Assembly: GCA_030407005.1 (NCBI GenBank)
Contig: JAUDYN010000004.1
Span: forward strand, 992,001 to 1,056,000
Direction of reading: 5' to 3'
DNA length: 64,000 nt
From: Desarmillaria ectypa
Taxonomy: Eukaryota; Basidiomycota; Agaricomycetes; Agaricales; Physalacriaceae
Of this stretch, positions 46,092-58,877 are shown piece by piece. Position numbers and translations under genes: made by a program. The notes under the pieces were generated by a model. The model saw only the letters and a list, made by a program, of their open reading frames with translations, made no database searches and was not told the origin of the DNA. How positions within the stretch are numbered: position 1 is the first letter of the stretch; each line of letters starts with the position of its first letter.

Positions 46092-46897
46092 TCAAACGGA
46101 GGCTGGGCTTGTATTGATATCGTGCGGGCGGGAAACGAAAGAAGAGTCGAGAGATGTAGAAGAATAGTAGTACAACCTTCCAGCTACGTCACGTACAACC
46201 CAGTCAAGCCCCTCGAACACGTTAGTACCAGTCATCGCACTGCATGCGAATATCTTCCAGTGGTGAGATTTGATGCTGTTGAGATCAAGCGACTACATGA
46301 CAAAAGTACGGGGATCATAATTAGAATTAGAAATCTGGAGGAATGGACAAGACACTTGCGGCTATAATTTCGGCAATATTCAATGCCCCAGGAAGATCCT
46401 GTTTATTCGCAAACACGAGGAGGGATGCACCTGCTAGACGCTATACATTACGGTTATCTCAGCGCCACATTACACTGAGAAACGTGACTTACATCTTCAC
46501 TCAAGAGACCCCGCAGTTCCTCCTTGCAATCTTGCATGCGCATCCGATCCGCAGAGTCAACAACCCACACCACGGCGTCTGTTTGCTCAAAATAGTTGCG
46601 CCAATATGGTCTGAGGGTTCGTTGGCCCCCGACATCCCATATGTTTAGGGTGTATCGTGAGGATGGCAATGAAAGTGTCTTTATGTTGAAACCAAGCGTA
46701 GGAGACGTTGCTGATGTGTCTTCATGTGATATATATTTCAATATGGTCGTTTTCCCGGCATTATCGAGGCCGCTAGTACATAAGAGTCAGATTCCTATAT
46801 GAATGAATACCGGTGGATCTCTGAAGACGTACAGAAAGAGAATACGCATTTCCTGCGATTTAAGGCGATTTTTTCGGATAATAGTGAGTAGCCCCAT
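46092..46897 (-). CDS. ARL2: ARF-like GTPase Arl2 (Alp41/Cin4 family)
   Basis: This small GTPase works with the tubulin cofactors in alpha/beta-tubulin folding. Exon 1 starts [18 protein letters not shown], the Arl2-type N-terminal helix. Splicing gives [13 protein letters not shown] (G1), [11 protein letters not shown] (G2) and [21 protein letters not shown] (G3). [14 protein letters not shown] (G4) and [17 protein letters not shown] (G5) follow. The C-terminus reads [14 protein letters not shown] and runs to a stop at 46092-46094. Other members end soon after LYY, so the extra 20 residues are a lineage tail or a mis-set stop. Donors of the third and fourth introns are uncertain by a few bases. 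The gene shares a 183-bp promoter region with eIF5B. Confidence 0.9.
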
Positions 46898-47080
46898 ACT
46901 ACCGAAGAACTTTAATGGGATATATACTACTATGGGCACAGCGCAGGCGGTGAGTCGCGTGAGGACTTCGTGGTTCCAAGTTAAGAAACGATATGCTGAC
47001 AAAGCCATTCTCCCTTGATCCGATTTCACGAAGTACACACTCGATACTCATTCAGAAGAAGGCCTACGTCGACACCAAAC
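46898..47080. promoter_or_regulatory. Shared divergent promoter, ARL2 / eIF5B
   Basis: Only 183 bp separate the two oppositely oriented start codons, so both promoters and leaders are packed here. Confidence 0.6.
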
Positions 47081-50000
47081 ATGGCACCAAAAAATGCAAA
47101 GGGAAAGAAGGGCAAGAAGGACAATGACGATGATTTCTGGTGCATCTATTATAATGTTTATATAGCATACAGATACTAATGCATCTTAGGGACAAGGCCG
47201 GTGAAACTATGCCAACTAATAACATCGTAAACCTCACTCTGAAGGACGATGACGGCGAAGTCAAGATTGGCAGCGGCGGATTTTCCGCGCTCGGAGTCGA
47301 CAATGGTGTGGATGAGGAAGAAGATTTCGGCGGGCTGATGGTCCGTTTGTTGCGCGTAATATCTTCATCATATTGTCACTAACATGCATCCCACAGAGCG
47401 CCATTAAAGCTAGCAGCGGAAAGAGTAAGAAGGACAAGAAAAAGGCTAAGCAACAGCTCGTGGATCTCGACGATGCGGAGGGGAATGAAGAGGTAGAGGC
47501 GAAGAAACAGCCGGTTGAAATGACGGCGGAGGAACTGGCTGATGAAGAGTGGGGCCCTATCAAGGATAAAGGGAAAGGTAAGAAGGGAAAGAAAGGCAAG
47601 GCTGCCAAAGGGAAGCCGACCGAGGATGAGGAACTGGAGGCCCAGACAAAAGGTGAACTACCTATGTCTCTGAGAGAAGCTCCTCACTCCTAATGCATTC
47701 TCTGTTAGAAGAGGCTAAGTCGACGGTGATTGAATCATCACCGATACCGACCACGCCTGCCGCTGACATTGATGAAGACGATGAAGAGGGTGGCGGCGTC
47801 AAAATTCTTTCCAAAAAAGAAAAAGAAAAGCTGAAGAAGGAGCGGGAAAAGGCACGGTTCTTTCCTTTGCTCAATAACTAATGAGACTAAACGGATACTT
47901 GTAGGCGAAAAAGAAGGCTCAGGCAGCAGCCAAGAAGGAAGCCGTCGCGCCGAGCACCCCTGCGCCAGCATCCCCCGCTGAATTAGCTCCCCACAATCCT
48001 GCAGGTGACGATGAGGGCGATGGTGATGAAGGTGCAGCTACTGGCGCTGTATCGAAGAAGAAGAAGAAGAAGAAACCCGCCAAAAAGGATGATGAGCCCG
48101 CCCCAGCCCCAGCCCCTACAAAGAAAAAAGCTGGCGGCATCGGTGCACTGAAAGCCATGATGGAAGAGAAGAAGAGATTAGAGGAAGAAGCAAGGAAGGC
48201 GGCGGAAGCTGAAAGATTGAGGATTGAGGAGGAGGAACGCAAGGCGGCGGAAGAAGAGAAACGGAGGGAGGAGGAGAAACAGAGACGGAAGGAGAAGGAG
48301 AAGGCAGGTTTCGGTTCTCTTGTATGGCGAACTAAAACTTGATTTTTTTTATAGGCGAAGAGGGAGTTAGCCAAGAAGGAGGGTAGACTGCTCACGAAGA
48401 AACAAAAGGAGGAGCGGGCGATGGCTGAAATACGAAAAAAGGCGTTGATTGCCTCTGGTGTTCAGATTGAGGGCTTGCAGCAGCAGCAGACTGGTGGACC
48501 TCTGAAGAAGGTTGTCTATGGAAATAGAAAGAAGAATATCAAGAAGGAGGTGACGGAGTCGAGACCTCGGACACCTGAACCTGAACCGCCCAAGGAACAG
48601 ACGAAGGAAGAAGTCGACGGGGAGATTGCTGCCAAGGAAGACTGGGATAGCAGTGAAGGGGAGAACGAGGGTACCAAGAAAATTGAGGGTGTCAAAGAGG
48701 ACTGGGACGCGTCGAGTGATGAAGAGTTGGAACAACCTTTAGCTGCATTGGTCGAGCAAAAGAAAGCAAAAACATCATCTGCACACAAGGGTGGCTATTC
48801 GTTTATTCAATCCCACACAACAGCTAATTTTTCTCAGCGTCTGCCCCAGCTCCCGCAAAACCAAAAGCTGTAGACCCAGCACCATCGACATCTAAAGCTG
48901 CCCCTCCAGCCGCTGCAAAACCAAAAACCGTGCCTGTTGAGGAATCTGAGGAGTCAGAAGAAGAAAGCGACTCTGAAAATGGCTCCGACTCCGACTCTGG
49001 TTCCGATGACTCCGATTCTGAAGAAGAGTCGTCCTCTGACGATGAACTTACCAATGCTCAGAAGATGGCGGCTCAGAAGAAAGCAGAAGCAGCTGAACGA
49101 CGAGCGAAAGTCCACGAAGCTGCATTGGCCGCTCGCAGTAAAGATGACCTACGGAGTCCAATCTGCTGTATTCTGGGACATGTCGATACTGGGAAGACCA
49201 AGCTACTTGACAAGATTCGACAGACTAACGTTCAAGAGGGCGAAGCTGGAGGAATCACGCAGCAAATTGGTGCAACGTATTTCCCAGTCGAGGCCATTAA
49301 GACCAAGACGGCTGTCATGAACAAAGTGAGGATGGGCCCACGTTCCAATGTCCTATTTTCTCATAAGCTTCCTTCTAGGACGGAGCACAAGAGTACAAGA
49401 TTCCGGGTCTTCTGATTATAGACACGCCAGGACACGAATCTTTTACCAATCTGCGGTCCCGTGGAAGTTCCCTATGCAATATCGCTATATTAGTCGTAGA
49501 TATAATGGTATGACCTTGTTCTCTTCCTCGAGCTTCTAGGCGTCTAAATTATTTCCCTTAGCACGGCCTCGAGGCTCAAACCCTCGAATCGTTACGTCTA
49601 CTAAGGGACCGTAAAACGCCCTTCATTGTGGCACTGAACAAGGTAAGTCACATGTCCGTGTTTCAGAGACCGGTGATAATATCAGGTGAAGATCGACCGT
49701 ATGTACGGCTGGGACGCCACCCCTGATGGCTCTTTCCGTGAGTCCCTAGCAAAGCAGTCCCGTGCAGTCCAGCGAGAGTTTGAGGACAGGGTGGCCAAGA
49801 CCATCGTAGCGTTTGCTGAGGAGGGCCTGAATGCAGTGCTTTATTACGACAACAAGAATTTTGCTCGGAATGTCTCCCTCGTTCCGACGTCTGCAATAAC
49901 TGGGGAGGGTGTACCGGATATGATTATGCTTCTGGTGAACCTGACCCAACAGAAGATGAGTGATCGGTTGATGTATCTAAGCGAGCTGGAGTGCACGGTG

Positions 50001-51427
50001 TTGGAAGTGAAAGTTATTGAGGGTTTGGGTACGACGATTGATGTGGTGTTGTCGAACGGTGTCCTAAGAGAAGGGGATAAGATTGTGGTTTGTGGATTGA
50101 ACGGGCCTATAGTCACCCAAGTGCGTGCCCTGTTGACTCCTCAACCCTTGAGAGAACTTCGGGTCAAGGTCAGTTTTCATCCACTGATGATTAGACAACT
50201 GAGTTACATCGATTATAGTCTGCCTATGTGCATAACAAAGAAGTCAAGGCGGCCCTGGGAGTAAAGATCACAGCGCCAGATCTGGAGAAGGCGATCGCTG
50301 GTTCTCGGCTGCTTGTGTGTGGGCCCGACGACGATGAGGATGATCTTCGAGACGAGGTCATGTCTGACTTGACATCCTTGTTGAACAACATTGACAAGTC
50401 TGGTCGTGGCGTCTGCGTACAATCATCGACGCTTGGTTCATTGGAAGCCCTTTTGGATTTCCTCAAGGTCAGCAAGATCCCAGTGTCTGGAATCAACATC
50501 GGACCTGTCCACAAGAAAGACATCATGCGGGCTGCCACGATGTTGGAGAGAGCGCGGGAGCTCGCATGTATCCTCTGTTTTGATGTCCCGGTTGATAAAG
50601 ACGCTGAGCGAATGGCGGAGGAGATGGGTATTCGCCTTTTCAAAGGTGACCAATTTCCCGTTCCCCTCCCTGACTTCTGTCAAACTCATCACGCATTGTA
50701 GCCGATATCATATACCACCTGTTCGACAAATTCACTGCATATAATGCTGAAATACTGGAGGCCAAACGACGGGATGCTGCGCCTCAGGCTGTATGGCCTT
50801 GCAGACTCAAGATTATTGCCGCGTTTTGTAAACGAGACCCCATCATTTTGGGAGTTGATATTCTAGATGGCACCCTCCGGGTAGGAACGCCGCTTGCTGT
50901 GGTTAAAATTGATTCCGCGACGGGTAAGAAGGAGATAATTGATTTAGGCAAAATGTGCGTTATCCTTGTTGCGTATCCGTCGGAACCGTTGATGGTGTTA
51001 ACTCGTCGGCGCAGAACGTCGCTGGAGATAAATCATAAGTCCCAAGAGGTACGTATTGTTTCAGTGGCTGGGGACTTCGGTTTCTGATCTGTCAAGTAGA
51101 TTGTCAAGAAATCCCAAGCAGGTGGAGGGGTCGCAGTGAAGATTGAGCACGCGGTGTACCAGTCGGCAAAGATGTTTGGCCGACATTTCGATGAGAAGGA
51201 TGAACTGCTTAGCCATATTTCTCGTCAGAGTATTGACGTTCTTAAGGTATGTGATTCCGGTTAATACTTGGATGTCCTCAGCTAATGTTCCCGTCAGTCT
51301 TCCTTCAAGGCGGATGTCTCGAATGAGGAGTGGCTGCTCATCAAGGCACTGAAACCTGTAAGTTTGTTTCCTTCTTCTCACCAACTTTTAAGCTCAGCCT
51401 TGCATGTAGCGCTTCAACATTCAGTAG
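47081..51427 (+). CDS. FUN12: Translation initiation factor eIF5B (Fun12)
   Basis: This ribosome-dependent GTPase joins the 60S subunit at the end of initiation. The long N-terminal part (about 47081-49140) is a Lys/Glu-rich, low-complexity region with coiled-coil-like KERREEEKQ repeats and acidic Ser runs, as in yeast and human eIF5B. The GTPase domain follows: [18 protein letters not shown] (G1), [14 protein letters not shown] (G2), [19 protein letters not shown] (G3) and [16 protein letters not shown] (G4). Domain II reads [20 protein letters not shown], domain [22 protein letters not shown] with [14 protein letters not shown], and domain IV runs to [14 protein letters not shown] and a last mini-exon giving RFNIQ. 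There are about 15 exons and roughly 1,200 residues. The permease gene follows 150 bases downstream. Confidence 0.95.
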
Positions 51428-51577
51428 AAAATTACAAGGGGCACAGACTATGAGACGGGCTACCAGATCTGGAATTATCGTTCATCTGACTAAGCAGCTG
51501 TAAATACGTACAATTTTTATCTTTGATCCGGTCACATCTCCTACTTCCCCCATCTCCACCGACGAGAGATATTGAGT

Positions 51578-53962
51578 ATGTCAACGCATTCCAAGGCATC
51601 CTTTGAAGATGTGCCTCAAGCTGAGGTGTCGGTTGACCAAGACCAGTTGCAATTGGTGAAGATGCAGGAATAGAACTCCGGAGGATGCCCTGCAGTTGAT
51701 GGGTCGCTAGCTTGGTAACGTTCAATTTCTAGTGGGTATACTGGAATGGCTGCGGGTATCCTTATTGGACTTGTGGGTTCTCGTCTGCTTTGGTGGCTGT
51801 CTTGGCAAAGGATAGCTTTCACTGCAGAGGAAGGGCCCATATTCTTTTGAGGATTGAGATAATACCGCTTGAACCTGATCAGCGCTCAGACCTGCGTAGG
51901 GAAGCCTCCAGTGTTTTAACCCATTTCTTTCGCTCCGCTGGGGAGCTCTATGCAGGTGTACTGATATGGTTTTCGCAGCAAAATTTGGGATATAAACAGG
52001 TAGATAATTCTGTGTCATTTTGAGTCATAGCCTGACCGTCCTTTCCTCATTTTCTTTTATCAGCAACTTCATCGAAGCTGGAATCTCATCGAAAGCTTTG
52101 CGGCGAGTTTTTGTGCCTTAAACTTTATTGGAGGTGTCAGGTTAATCCTTTTCTCGTCGTTCGTAGCTACATAGTTTAACTTTGCCGCAAAAGGTCGGGT
52201 CTCTTCTTGGGGCTTCTCGCAGGTGGTCCTGCTGCAGTATGGTAAGTGTCTCTTTATCTATGCCTTCCGTCGTCCAATATTATTTCCAGGTCTTCGTATA
52301 TTATTACGATCGTGTTCATGCTTATCACGGCGGCGGTCTTGGCTGAGATCTGCTCTGCGTTGCCTCTCAGTGGATCCATCTACATTTGGGCCGCGGAAAG
52401 TGCCGGGCCGAAGTATGCACGATTTTTCGGATTCATCGTTGCTTGGTGGGCGTGCACGGCATGGATGACCTTTGCTGCTGGGAATTGTCAGGTAGGCTGA
52501 GACATAGCTCTTATTTTCTTTGTATATTCATAAATTTGACAGGCCACGGCGAATTACATTGTGTCCCAACTCAAAGTCTGGGAAGTCGATTTTCCGGGTG
52601 GTTCTTCCAATGATAATGTCAAATGGCGTGCGTTCATCTGGGCGCTATCTGAGGCTATACTACTTTTAGCCATAGCTATTAACTACCTTCCGCCAAGGCT
52701 CTATTCAGCGGTCTTTCGATTCTCCACGGCATTGATGATGGCAGATTTTTTTCTCTGTGTCATTTGGCTTCCTATTGGTGTCTCCAAGACGTATGGCTTC
52801 AGGGATGCAAAAGACGTATTTACTATGACCTGTAAGCTCCCCGCAAAGAATAGACGAACCTGTTTACTGAATGCGACAATACAGATAATGGAACTGGGGC
52901 ACCCGCTGGATGGAATTGGATTTTGTCCTTGTAAGAGTGTTCTCCTTGGGTATGAAATGATCGCTCATCAATATGGTGCAGCCTTTTCACTGCAGGAACC
53001 TTGACAGGATTTGATGCCTCCGGACACATTGCGGAAGAAACTAAGAACGCAAGTGTCGTGGCAGCCAAAGGCATCTTGACGAGTGCTATAGCTACCAGTA
53101 TCTTTGGGTTTGCAACTACCATCCTGTTCCTATTCTGCACGCCAGACTTGGACACATTGTTCGCCTTGGATGCGCCACAACCTTTCGTCCAGATATACGC
53201 TTTGGCGCTTGGTAAAGGTCCCAGCATTTTTATGACCATAATCGCGGTGCTTGGTTTGATTCTGGTTCGTGTTTACGCTCGATAATTGGAAGTCCGGCAC
53301 CATCTCATCTACTTCCTAGAACACTAGTATAGCCATTGTGGCAGCGTCAAGGCTTGTGTTCGCCGTCGCCCGAGATGGTGTTCTTCCAATGTCAGGATGG
53401 ATTGGAAAGGTAGATTCTCAGGGCCAGCCAAAGAATGCGGTTACTGTAATGTTTGTTTTTGGGGCTGCCATTTTGTGCACGATTCTTCCTAGTCAAGTCG
53501 CATTCACGTCGTTGGTGTCTGCGGGCGGCGTTCCTACCATCGCCGCATACGGGTTAATCGCGCTTTTGCGGTTCACTATGACTCCGAATCATTTCCGAAC
53601 GTCGCACTTCCTATTGGGAAGGTTCGCAATGCCCTTCTATGCGGCAGCGGCCTTGTTCAATGGGTTGATTTTCGCAGTATGGACTTTTGATGTGTTATCG
53701 AATGGACGCTTTGCTGACGGTTGAATAGGTCATGATCTCACCTTTCTACTTCCCGACTACTGCCGAAACTTTCAATTTCGTGAGTAAAAGGCTTATATGG
53801 GGTTGTAGTTTGTTCTGATGTGATGTAAAGGCATGCGTGATCTTTGGTTCGGTTACGATCTTCGGTGTCCTTAGCTGGTACTTCACTCCGGAAGACAAGT
53901 GGCTTCGCAGGGAGCATGTCCTTCAGTCGTTGAAGGCTGCGGACGGCAGTATCGACAATTAA
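51578..53962 (+). CDS. Amino-acid permease, APC superfamily
   Basis: This is a plasma-membrane amino-acid or GABA/choline-type transporter with about 12 membrane segments. The N-terminal exon from 51578 (MSTHSKASFEDVPQ) appears to splice at about 51654 to LGYKQQLHRSWNLIESFAA, the conserved entry to TM1. TM1 continues GGVRSGLFLGLLAGGPAAV. Later parts include PLSGSIYIWAAE, the TM6 region TLTGFDASGHIAEETKNAS, SRLVFAVARDGVLP and SAGGVPTIAAYGLIAL. The C-terminal LSWYFTPEDKWLRREHV is typical of the fungal family. Reading across TGFDASGHIAEE needs two 50-bp introns around 52830-53000. The first intron would be about 325 bp, far longer than others here. About nine exons, roughly 530 residues. Substrate not determined. 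Confidence 0.88.
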
Positions 53963-54237
53963 GTTTCCCAAATCATTCACTTTCTTGTGCCGCCGTATTG
54001 GCGTATTCTTCGAATTTCAGCCTATCGATGCATGCATATCTAGATACGCGTTTGTCTTGGCTTTCAATGTCTTCATTACGATACGCCTTACTGGCAGCCA
54101 CGTCCCTTTAGATTTGTGGCTTGATGCAAATATAACAAAATAATATCGAGCTCAGTTACTGTCATCGTCGCCTTCTATACGATCTTGTGCTCAACGGCCA
54201 TCACGATATAATTATCATCACTGTTGATACCGTCTCA

Positions 54238-54800
54238 ATGTCTACCAACAATCACCTTCTAGCTATTCCTGATGCATCTCTCGAAGTGAAACGTCAAGCT
54301 CTCATCTACGTTCTAGCATCACTTGCGGCTTATTTTCTAGTTTCTGTTGTTCTCGCCGTCTTTATTGCAAAGTGGAAAAAAGATCCCAGCAAACCTACTC
54401 AATTAGTAGTAGAGGTACGCATACTCTCGCTCTTGTCAAACATAAAATAAACGTCCTGAAGGCTCGACCTGTCCCAAATCGTAACCCTTCTGCGCAAAAA
54501 CTCCTTCCCGATGCCCCGCCTCTATCACGCCCTGAGACACCTCGTCAAAATTCGTTCTATGGCTCACTCAAAAGTGGCAGCGTTCACTTCTCCGTTATTT
54601 CCAAGACGCCGACACGCCCTCCGAGAGCTCAGACGAGTCGTAACAGCTCGAACCAGGATCCTTCTTGTCAATGTCCCGCGAATTGTCTTGGATGCCTAGC
54701 TCAGAATATCGACCAGACGATATCAAAAGAGTCTTTCGATGTGGCAAAGCGCAAGGACACTTTGGTTAGGTCCTCGCTGCGGAACTCGCTGGTGAGGTAA
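54238..54800 (+). CDS. Small single-pass membrane protein, unknown
   Basis: Two exons (54238-54414 and 54462-54800) with a 47-bp intron give 171 residues in phase. Residues 20-48 form one hydrophobic segment (ALIYVLASLAAYFLVSVVLAV) followed by KWKKD, so the N-terminus is probably outside or luminal. The rest is Pro/Ser/Thr-rich and basic, with a short Cys cluster (CQCPANCLGC) near residue 130 that could bind metal or be palmitoylated. No family is recognised. Many agaricomycete genomes carry small proteins of this shape. Confidence 0.65.
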
Positions 54801-55303
54801 AGAGCATGGATGCAGTGTATCGTATTCTAACCGTCTGAAACGTGACTATATGCATGTGGTTTCAATGTTCTGATTTCTGTTCTCATTCAATCCTGAGTCT
54901 TTCTTTCGATATTCAACATCTGAAACGTCTTTTGGCGGTCCGTGACGGAGATAGGGTCGATATGTACTCGGCGTAGATGTAGTGTTTCTCCGAAATAACA
55001 ACAGTCCTACATGTACCAGCGTTGCAAATGCATTGTTTTGGGCTCGCTATAGTTAGTATCGGATGGGCCCAGAAAAAAATGAAGGATGTGTCAGCACAAA
55101 CATCTTGATCATGGACCTCCACTACCATCTCACTACCGTCCATATCGGCCTTACTATCAGCGGTTTCTCAAGGGCTCGTTTGATCTATGAATGCTCCCTG
55201 CGAGTCGGAGGCTTGGCCCTGGAAGGATACAGCGGGCGGCCACCCTAGGACACCCTAGAAATGCCTTATATCAGCGTCGAGATACGGTCTATTCAACTTT
55301 GAA
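54801..55303. other. Intergenic
   Basis: These 503 bases between two plus-strand genes hold a 3' UTR and the F-box gene's promoter. Short open frames here do not splice into the F-box frame. Confidence 0.45.
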
Positions 55304-56874
55304 ATGGGTGACGGGCAAGAAAAGGTACGTTCTGTTCCATTCTACGTATCGTGCATTCATTTGCGACCCAGATAAACGAAGCGAGCCTGCGTCTGGATGA
55401 TGATACGAACCCACTGAGGTACATGTTCGTACCTGCGCCATTGAGTTTCATCAGGCCACTAGCGCTGTACCAAAAGATCCCGACTGTCCAATACATCACA
55501 GATGAGGGTACTGTGCAGTTTGGTCTTAGCTTGCATGTCGACATGAACTGTAGCAAGGACCAGAGATACACATCACCCATACAGCGTATTCCACCAGAAC
55601 TGCTCATGGAGATCTTCCTGTCGGCCAGAGCGGAATACGAATCGCTCGACCTGGCTGACCCCCACAGTCTACCGTGGACACTCAGTCAGGTCTGCAGCTC
55701 CTGGCGAGCGACAGCCATGTCGTTGCCCGAAATCTGGTCAAATTTTACCCTCAATCCATCCCGTCTCATTTGGAAACGCCAGCCTCTCTCGATTCTCACC
55801 GCCGTCGCTACTCGCTGCCGTCATACCCTTGATTTTACGTGGAGAGACCTGGCTATTGACGGGGGATCAGACGGGGATCACCTTCTCCGGGCGTTATTTC
55901 AGGCGTTAATATCCTATTCTGACTCGTGGAAAGCCGTCCAACTGGAATTGCCGTACCAGCTTATACCAATGCTCTCTCAACTTCATGGGCGTCTGTCGTC
56001 CTTGACGGACCTTCATTTTTCATGCTACTCTTCCCGCGTTGATACCATAGAAGGCTTCGAGATTGCTCCACGTTTAACTAACGTGAAGATTCGTGGCTTG
56101 GGTCCATATACACGATTCGCCTTTCCGTGGAAAAACCTCGTCCATTATTGCGATCACCGCATTCCAGAAGGTAGAGCCTTTGATCTGGACATACTCAACA
56201 AGGCGCCGCGTCTTGAGGCATTCGAAAGTAATGTCCGACAGCAAATTCTTTCCGTGTCCACTCCTGTATTCCATGACATGTTGTCGCGTCTCAATGTGCG
56301 TGATAGCAGTTTCCTAGACAGCCTGACGCTTCCTGCACTGAGGGAGATCACTCTGCGACCCTACATTGCAGATGAGACACGCATGGATACCATCCTCCCT
56401 GCCCTCCTTGGGCTGATCTCGCGCTCCAAGTGTTCCTTGCATCGCCTGTCGGTGTATGACGCAGCCCCGAACCCGGACCTGGTGCATATCCTCGAAATAT
56501 CGCCCGAGCTCGAGTCTCTTAGCCTGAATATTCCTCGCTGTCAGGATCCTTCCAGCATCCATCTAAAGTCCTTAATGAGTCGCCTGCAGGGTGCGCTGGT
56601 GACTCGGTTAGGAACGCTAGCGATTAATCGCTATGATCGGGACACGAGTGAAGCGATGGTGTTTTTGGACGAGGTTTTCGTGGAGATGATTGCGGGGAGG
56701 CATGCGAAGAGGTCATTGCGCACGGTAAGATTCGACGTCTGGGTTCCAGAGGCAGGGTCGTACAAATTTCCGTTATCAGAGGGGAGCATCAGGCGGCTAA
56801 AGGGATTTCAGGCGGAGGGATTAGAGCTGTGTATCAGGGCAAATGATTTTGGGACGTCGAAGAGGTACGTGTAG
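55304..56874 (+). CDS. F-box protein with leucine-rich-like C-terminus
   Basis: This is a probable substrate adaptor of an SCF ubiquitin ligase. A 21-nt first exon (55304-55324, MGDGQEK) joins through a 47-bp intron to a long exon from 55372, giving about 507 residues. The F-box lies at about residues 80-125: IQRIPPELLMEIFLSARAE, then LSQVCSSWRATAMSLPEIWS, the form found in the hugely expanded agaricomycete F-box families. The remainder has irregular Leu-rich repeats (LTDLHFSC, LTNVKIRGLG, LESLSLNIPR) likely forming a solenoid. The end at 56874 follows a GTACGT that could be a splice donor, so one more short exon is possible. An alternative start is the internal ATG in YMFVPAP. Confidence 0.8.
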
Positions 56875-57282
56875 GTTAGGTACGTGGGCCCTATCCTCTG
56901 ATTGGTTTGCTTGGCACTGACATTGCCGAAGTACAATGTTTAATCTTATGCGATGTGGCCCCCACGTGCGAGCCATTACAAGAAATGGAGAGAACTCTGA
57001 TTGTGTGAGGAAAAGTCGAGACTTTCATTCATCCAAGCATTGCAGTGAGAAGCGACGGACTTTCTGAGTGAGGTTTTAGCTATAAGGTGTGCTCTGGAGA
57101 AAGTGAGCGCTGTCAAACTCAAAACTACTTCTTGCGGTCTTGCTTCCCTCTCCCTTCTCATCAGCATAGTATATCCTCTAGAAATAGGCTCAGACAATGA
57201 ACTATTGACTCGTTCTCTAGAACCCGTGATGAACTAACAACTATAAGTTGGGGCGGCGCTTTTCTCACTCAACAAGATAGTC
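56875..57282. other. Intergenic
   Basis: These 408 bases lie between the F-box gene and the short-chain dehydrogenase relic. No gene was seen. Confidence 0.45.
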
Positions 57283-58287
57283 ATGCTCGGTCTGCAAGGG
57301 ATCGCTCTAGTCACAGGCGCTCGTTCGTACACTGCCTTGACTCTTTTACTGATGTTTTTCTCCAGCTCGAGGTATCAGACGAGCGATTTCCCTTGCATTT
57401 ACGCGCACTGGAGTGTCCGGCGTACCGACGTGCGTAGCACGCTCCTCGAGGATACGGCCAAGGATGCTATCAATGCTGCCACGAATCCGAACTTCAGAGT
57501 CTTCGCGTCCGTGGTAGACGCAACAAAAGAAGACCCAGTAGTCCAGATGGTCAATGACACCATCAAGACCTTCGGAAGGGTGGATTACGCTGCTAATATC
57601 GCCGGGGTGGGTTGAACTCCTCGAGAACGGTCCATTTAATTGGCATTCACTATCTACAGGTCTTGGACATCTCATCAGTGACCACCGATGCAACGAAGTC
57701 GGAGTATGATCGCGTTAACAATATCAATGCCCGTGGTGTCTTCATGTGCATGAGGGAGGAACTTCGGGCGATGCTCAAGCAAGAACCCGTTGTTCACATC
57801 CCTGGACGTCCTGCCATCCGAGAGGCGATCACGAATCTTGGGAGCGCCGCCGGACAACTGGCTATTCCGGGGATGAACAGTTACGTTGCTTCTAAGCGCA
57901 CCGTTGTTAGAATGACGAAGGCTGCTGGTACGTGATCTAGTTCATGTTCGGGGAGTGTTGAGGCGTACTGATCTATCAGCTTTGAATTACGCTGCGGATG
58001 CTATTCGAGTGAATGACATCTGTCCTGGGTTTGTTGATACGGAGATGCTGAAGAATGTGGGGGATATGGTTTATAGTGATCGTATTCGTGAGGCCATTCC
58101 GATGAAGGTATGCGTTGCTTATAACTACTACGGTGCCATTCGCCTTAACAGACGTCATTTATAGCGAATGGCTTACCCAGAAGAGATTGTGGACCATGTG
58201 CTGTTTTCGGCGAGTCAGTGCGTGGATAGTGGATGGAAGTTATGGCCTGGCCTGACTGCATTAACTGGCTACCTCTTTATGATATAA
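57283..58287 (+). pseudogene. Decayed short-chain dehydrogenase/reductase
   Basis: The homology to NAD(P)-dependent SDRs is clear: LGLQGIALVTGA, then a Rossmann turn after the first intron reading RGIRRAISLAFTRTGVSG. FGRVDYAANIAGV, LGSAAGQLAIPGM, the catalytic YVASK and IRVNDICPGFVDTEML follow. Signs of decay are several. The glycine motif TGxxxGxG ends in Arg instead of Gly (RGIRR). The frame changes between TGVSGV and TDVRSTLLEDTAKDA (about 57420-57430) without room for an intron. The C-terminus lacks the usual ITGQ...DGG ending, running to WPGLTALTGYLFMI. The three later introns and the catalytic Tyr-Lys are intact, so loss looks recent. A sequencing error could explain the frame change but not the glycine loss. 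Confidence 0.7.
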
Positions 58288-58877
58288 TTGTGAACTTGAA
58301 GTATGTGTACTCGAATTCGCTCCATTCGCAAGTCTGCAATCTAACAAGGTTTACTGGCAATATCCAGTTCGTACCCACACCTAGTTGTGAAGCTACGAAA
58401 CTATCTTCGTTGGGCATTTTCGCCAGATGATGATGTAGAGTTGCATTTCTGAGGAGCTGGATGCAGACCAGCGACGCTTCATCCATGATCTACGCAGGCA
58501 AAGTGGACATTCGGAGCAGGACTTCCTGTTACTTGACGATGTTATACAGCCAACGACCTGGAGACGATAAATTAGGTATGCTGTAGGATGCTTTGAGTCG
58601 AACTGCTCGAGTCGTATAGTACTGGTTTATCGGGCCGAAACTTGAAAGTTCGTGTTTCGCACTGACTTCCATGTTTCTAGACGAAGGTTGAATCACTCTG
58701 AAACAGTAGTCGGTTCGTATACAGGGAGATTACCCCACACTGTTCTTTGACCGTTGACCATTATGCCGCTTTCACAAGTGCAACTTACTACCTTGGCAAG
58801 GATGCATTGTTTCTCCGCTAGAACGATCCGTCCTCGCCGCGGGGGAAGAACCAACGTATATTTTCCTTCATATCCCA
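58288..58877. other. Intergenic between two damaged genes
   Basis: These 590 bases show no supported gene. Confidence 0.45.
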
